NCBI RefSeq assembly: GCF_016836705.1
Contig: NZ_JAFCGY010000001.1
Span: 558,001 to 622,000 of the forward strand
Reading direction: 5' to 3'
DNA from: Mesorhizobium caraganae
Lineage (GTDB): Bacteria > Pseudomonadota > Alphaproteobacteria > Rhizobiales > Rhizobiaceae
Length of the DNA: 64,000 bases
Under the pieces are notes generated by a model, which was given only the letters and a program-made list of their open reading frames with translations, searched no databases and was not told where the DNA came from. Positions 63,215 through 64,000 of the stretch are shown here, piece by piece (the stretch's first letter is position 1; every line of letters begins with the position of its first letter). A program made the translations under genes and the position numbers.

Positions 63215-64000
63215 CTGCACACACCCCGACGGGCAAAAACCGCCTGGCTTTCTCGACGCGCACCATCCATGGCGGCCAGAGCCACGACCCGCTGACCGGC
63301 GCCGTCATGGTGCCGATCTACGCGACCTCGACCTATGGCCAGCAGTCGCCCGGCGTGCACAAGGGTTTCGAATATGCCCGCAGCCAGAACCCGACGCGCT
63401 TCGCGTTCGAGCGCGCGGTGGCCGATCTCGAAAGCGGCTCGGCCGCCTTCGCTTTCGCCTCCGGTCTGGCAGCGATCTCGACCGTGCTGGAACTGCTCGA
63501 CAGCGGCGCCCATATCGTCGCCACCGACGACATCTATGGCGGCTCGTTCCGGCTGATGGAGCGGGTGCGCAAGCGCTCGGCCAATCTGCAGGTGAGCTTC
63601 GTCGACTTCACCGACCTCGCCGCCGTCGAAGCCGCGATCCGCCCGGAGACAAAGCTGCTCTGGGTCGAGACCCCCACCAACCCGCTGCTGCGCATCGTCG
63701 ACCTCGAAGGCGTTGCGGCGCTGGCCAAACGCAAGGGCGTTTTGACGGTCGCCGACAACACCTTCTGCAGCCCCTATATCCAGAGGCCGCTGGAGCTCGG
63801 CATCGACATCGTCGTCCACTCGACGACAAAATATCTCAACGGCCATTCCGACATGGTCGGCGGCGTCGCGGTCGTCGGCGACAACAAGGATCTCGCCGCC
63901 CAGCTGAAATTCCTGCAAAACGCCATCGGCGCCATTTCCGGCCCGTTCGACAGTTTTCTGGCGCTGCGCGGCATCAAGACGCTGGCGCTCAGGATGGAGC
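63211..64000 (+). CDS. Cystathionine gamma-synthase/lyase family enzyme, cut by window edge
   Basis: The frame stays open from ATG 63211 to the right edge (263 residues seen). It has FSTRTIHGGQSHDPLTGAV at the start, YARSQNPTR, the segment FASGLAAIST and the PLP lysine in HSTTKYLNGHSDMVGG near residue 207. These fit MetB/MetC/CGL enzymes. After cystathionine beta-synthase, gamma-lyase activity giving cysteine is the likeliest. The missing C-terminus prevents finer assignment. Confidence 0.88.
   Translation, partial: MTAHTPTGKNRLAFSTRTIHGGQSHDPLTGAVMVPIYATSTYGQQSPGVHKGFEYARSQNPTRFAFERAVADLESGSAAFAFASGLAAISTVLELLDSGAHIVATDDIYGGSFRLMERVRKRSANLQVSFVDFTDLAAVEAAIRPETKLLWVETPTNPLLRIVDLEGVAALAKRKGVLTVADNTFCSPYIQRPLELGIDIVVHSTTKYLNGHSDMVGGVAVVGDNKDLAAQLKFLQNAIGAISGPFDSFLALRGIKTLALRME

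Noticed and set aside
61829..63220. 463-codon minus-strand frame opposite cystathionine beta-synthase
   Set aside because: It is a shadow of a fully recognisable gene.

Overview
The window looks like the chromosome (or a large replicon) of a rhizobial alphaproteobacterium, most likely Mesorhizobium or a close relative. This is inferred from the GC-rich sequence, the dnaQ-secB-fxsA-Tim44-mltA-Smr neighbourhood, the PcaQ-controlled protocatechuate operon, a SyrA-like exopolysaccharide repressor and several rhizobial palindromic repeats. No rRNA, tRNA, CRISPR array or prophage was seen.

Layout. 1-3322: the end of a Dpp-type ABC importer (permease fragment, fused double ATPase) with a GH4 alpha-galactosidase, probably an alpha-galactoside uptake and hydrolysis unit. 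3355-11000: single metabolic genes (acetolactate-synthase-like enzyme, FMN reductase, YCII protein, SyrA-like protein, D-2-hydroxyacid dehydrogenase with a divergent LacI regulator), a decayed copy of the dehydrogenase 3' end and a candidate small RNA. 9469-26342: an aromatic catabolism island. A branched-chain-type ABC importer operon ends in a coniferyl-alcohol-dehydrogenase-like SDR and an aldehyde dehydrogenase. It faces pcaQ and the pcaDCHGB-pobA operon, followed by pcaIJF and pcaR. Together these cover 4-hydroxybenzoate to protocatechuate to succinyl-CoA plus acetyl-CoA. The importer and pcaD promoters share a near-identical block with a PcaQ box. Two importer genes (binding protein and one permease) each carry a one-base frameshift in a homopolymer.

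26627-39917: a long same-strand cluster of unknown substrate: GntR regulator, ADP-ribosylglycohydrolase-family protein, PfkB kinase, PotDBCA-type importer, Gfo/Idh/MocA oxidoreductase, sugar isomerase, membrane desaturase/hydroxylase and a PanB-fold protein without the usual metal motif. Opposite it lie a HAL-like protein lacking the MIO serine and an ornithine-cyclodeaminase-family protein. This is the best candidate for an undescribed pathway.

40030-44787: an MFS transporter, an AhpD-like protein, an IS110-family element with a candidate bridge-RNA region, dnaQ, and a frameshifted GIY-YIG gene bracketed by about 86-bp inverted repeats. 44788-52502: conserved housekeeping and envelope genes (secB, fxsA, Tim44-like, mltA, Smr, XRE), small secreted proteins, a transglutaminase-like peptidase, phaZ and an RlpA-like protein. 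52522-64000: sulfur-related genes (tauABC, an Rrf2 regulator with a flavoprotein, cystathionine beta-synthase and a cystathionine gamma-synthase/lyase running off the edge), with a histidine-phosphatase-fold protein lacking its nucleophile, a DJ-1/HxlR divergent pair and an isochorismatase-fold pair.
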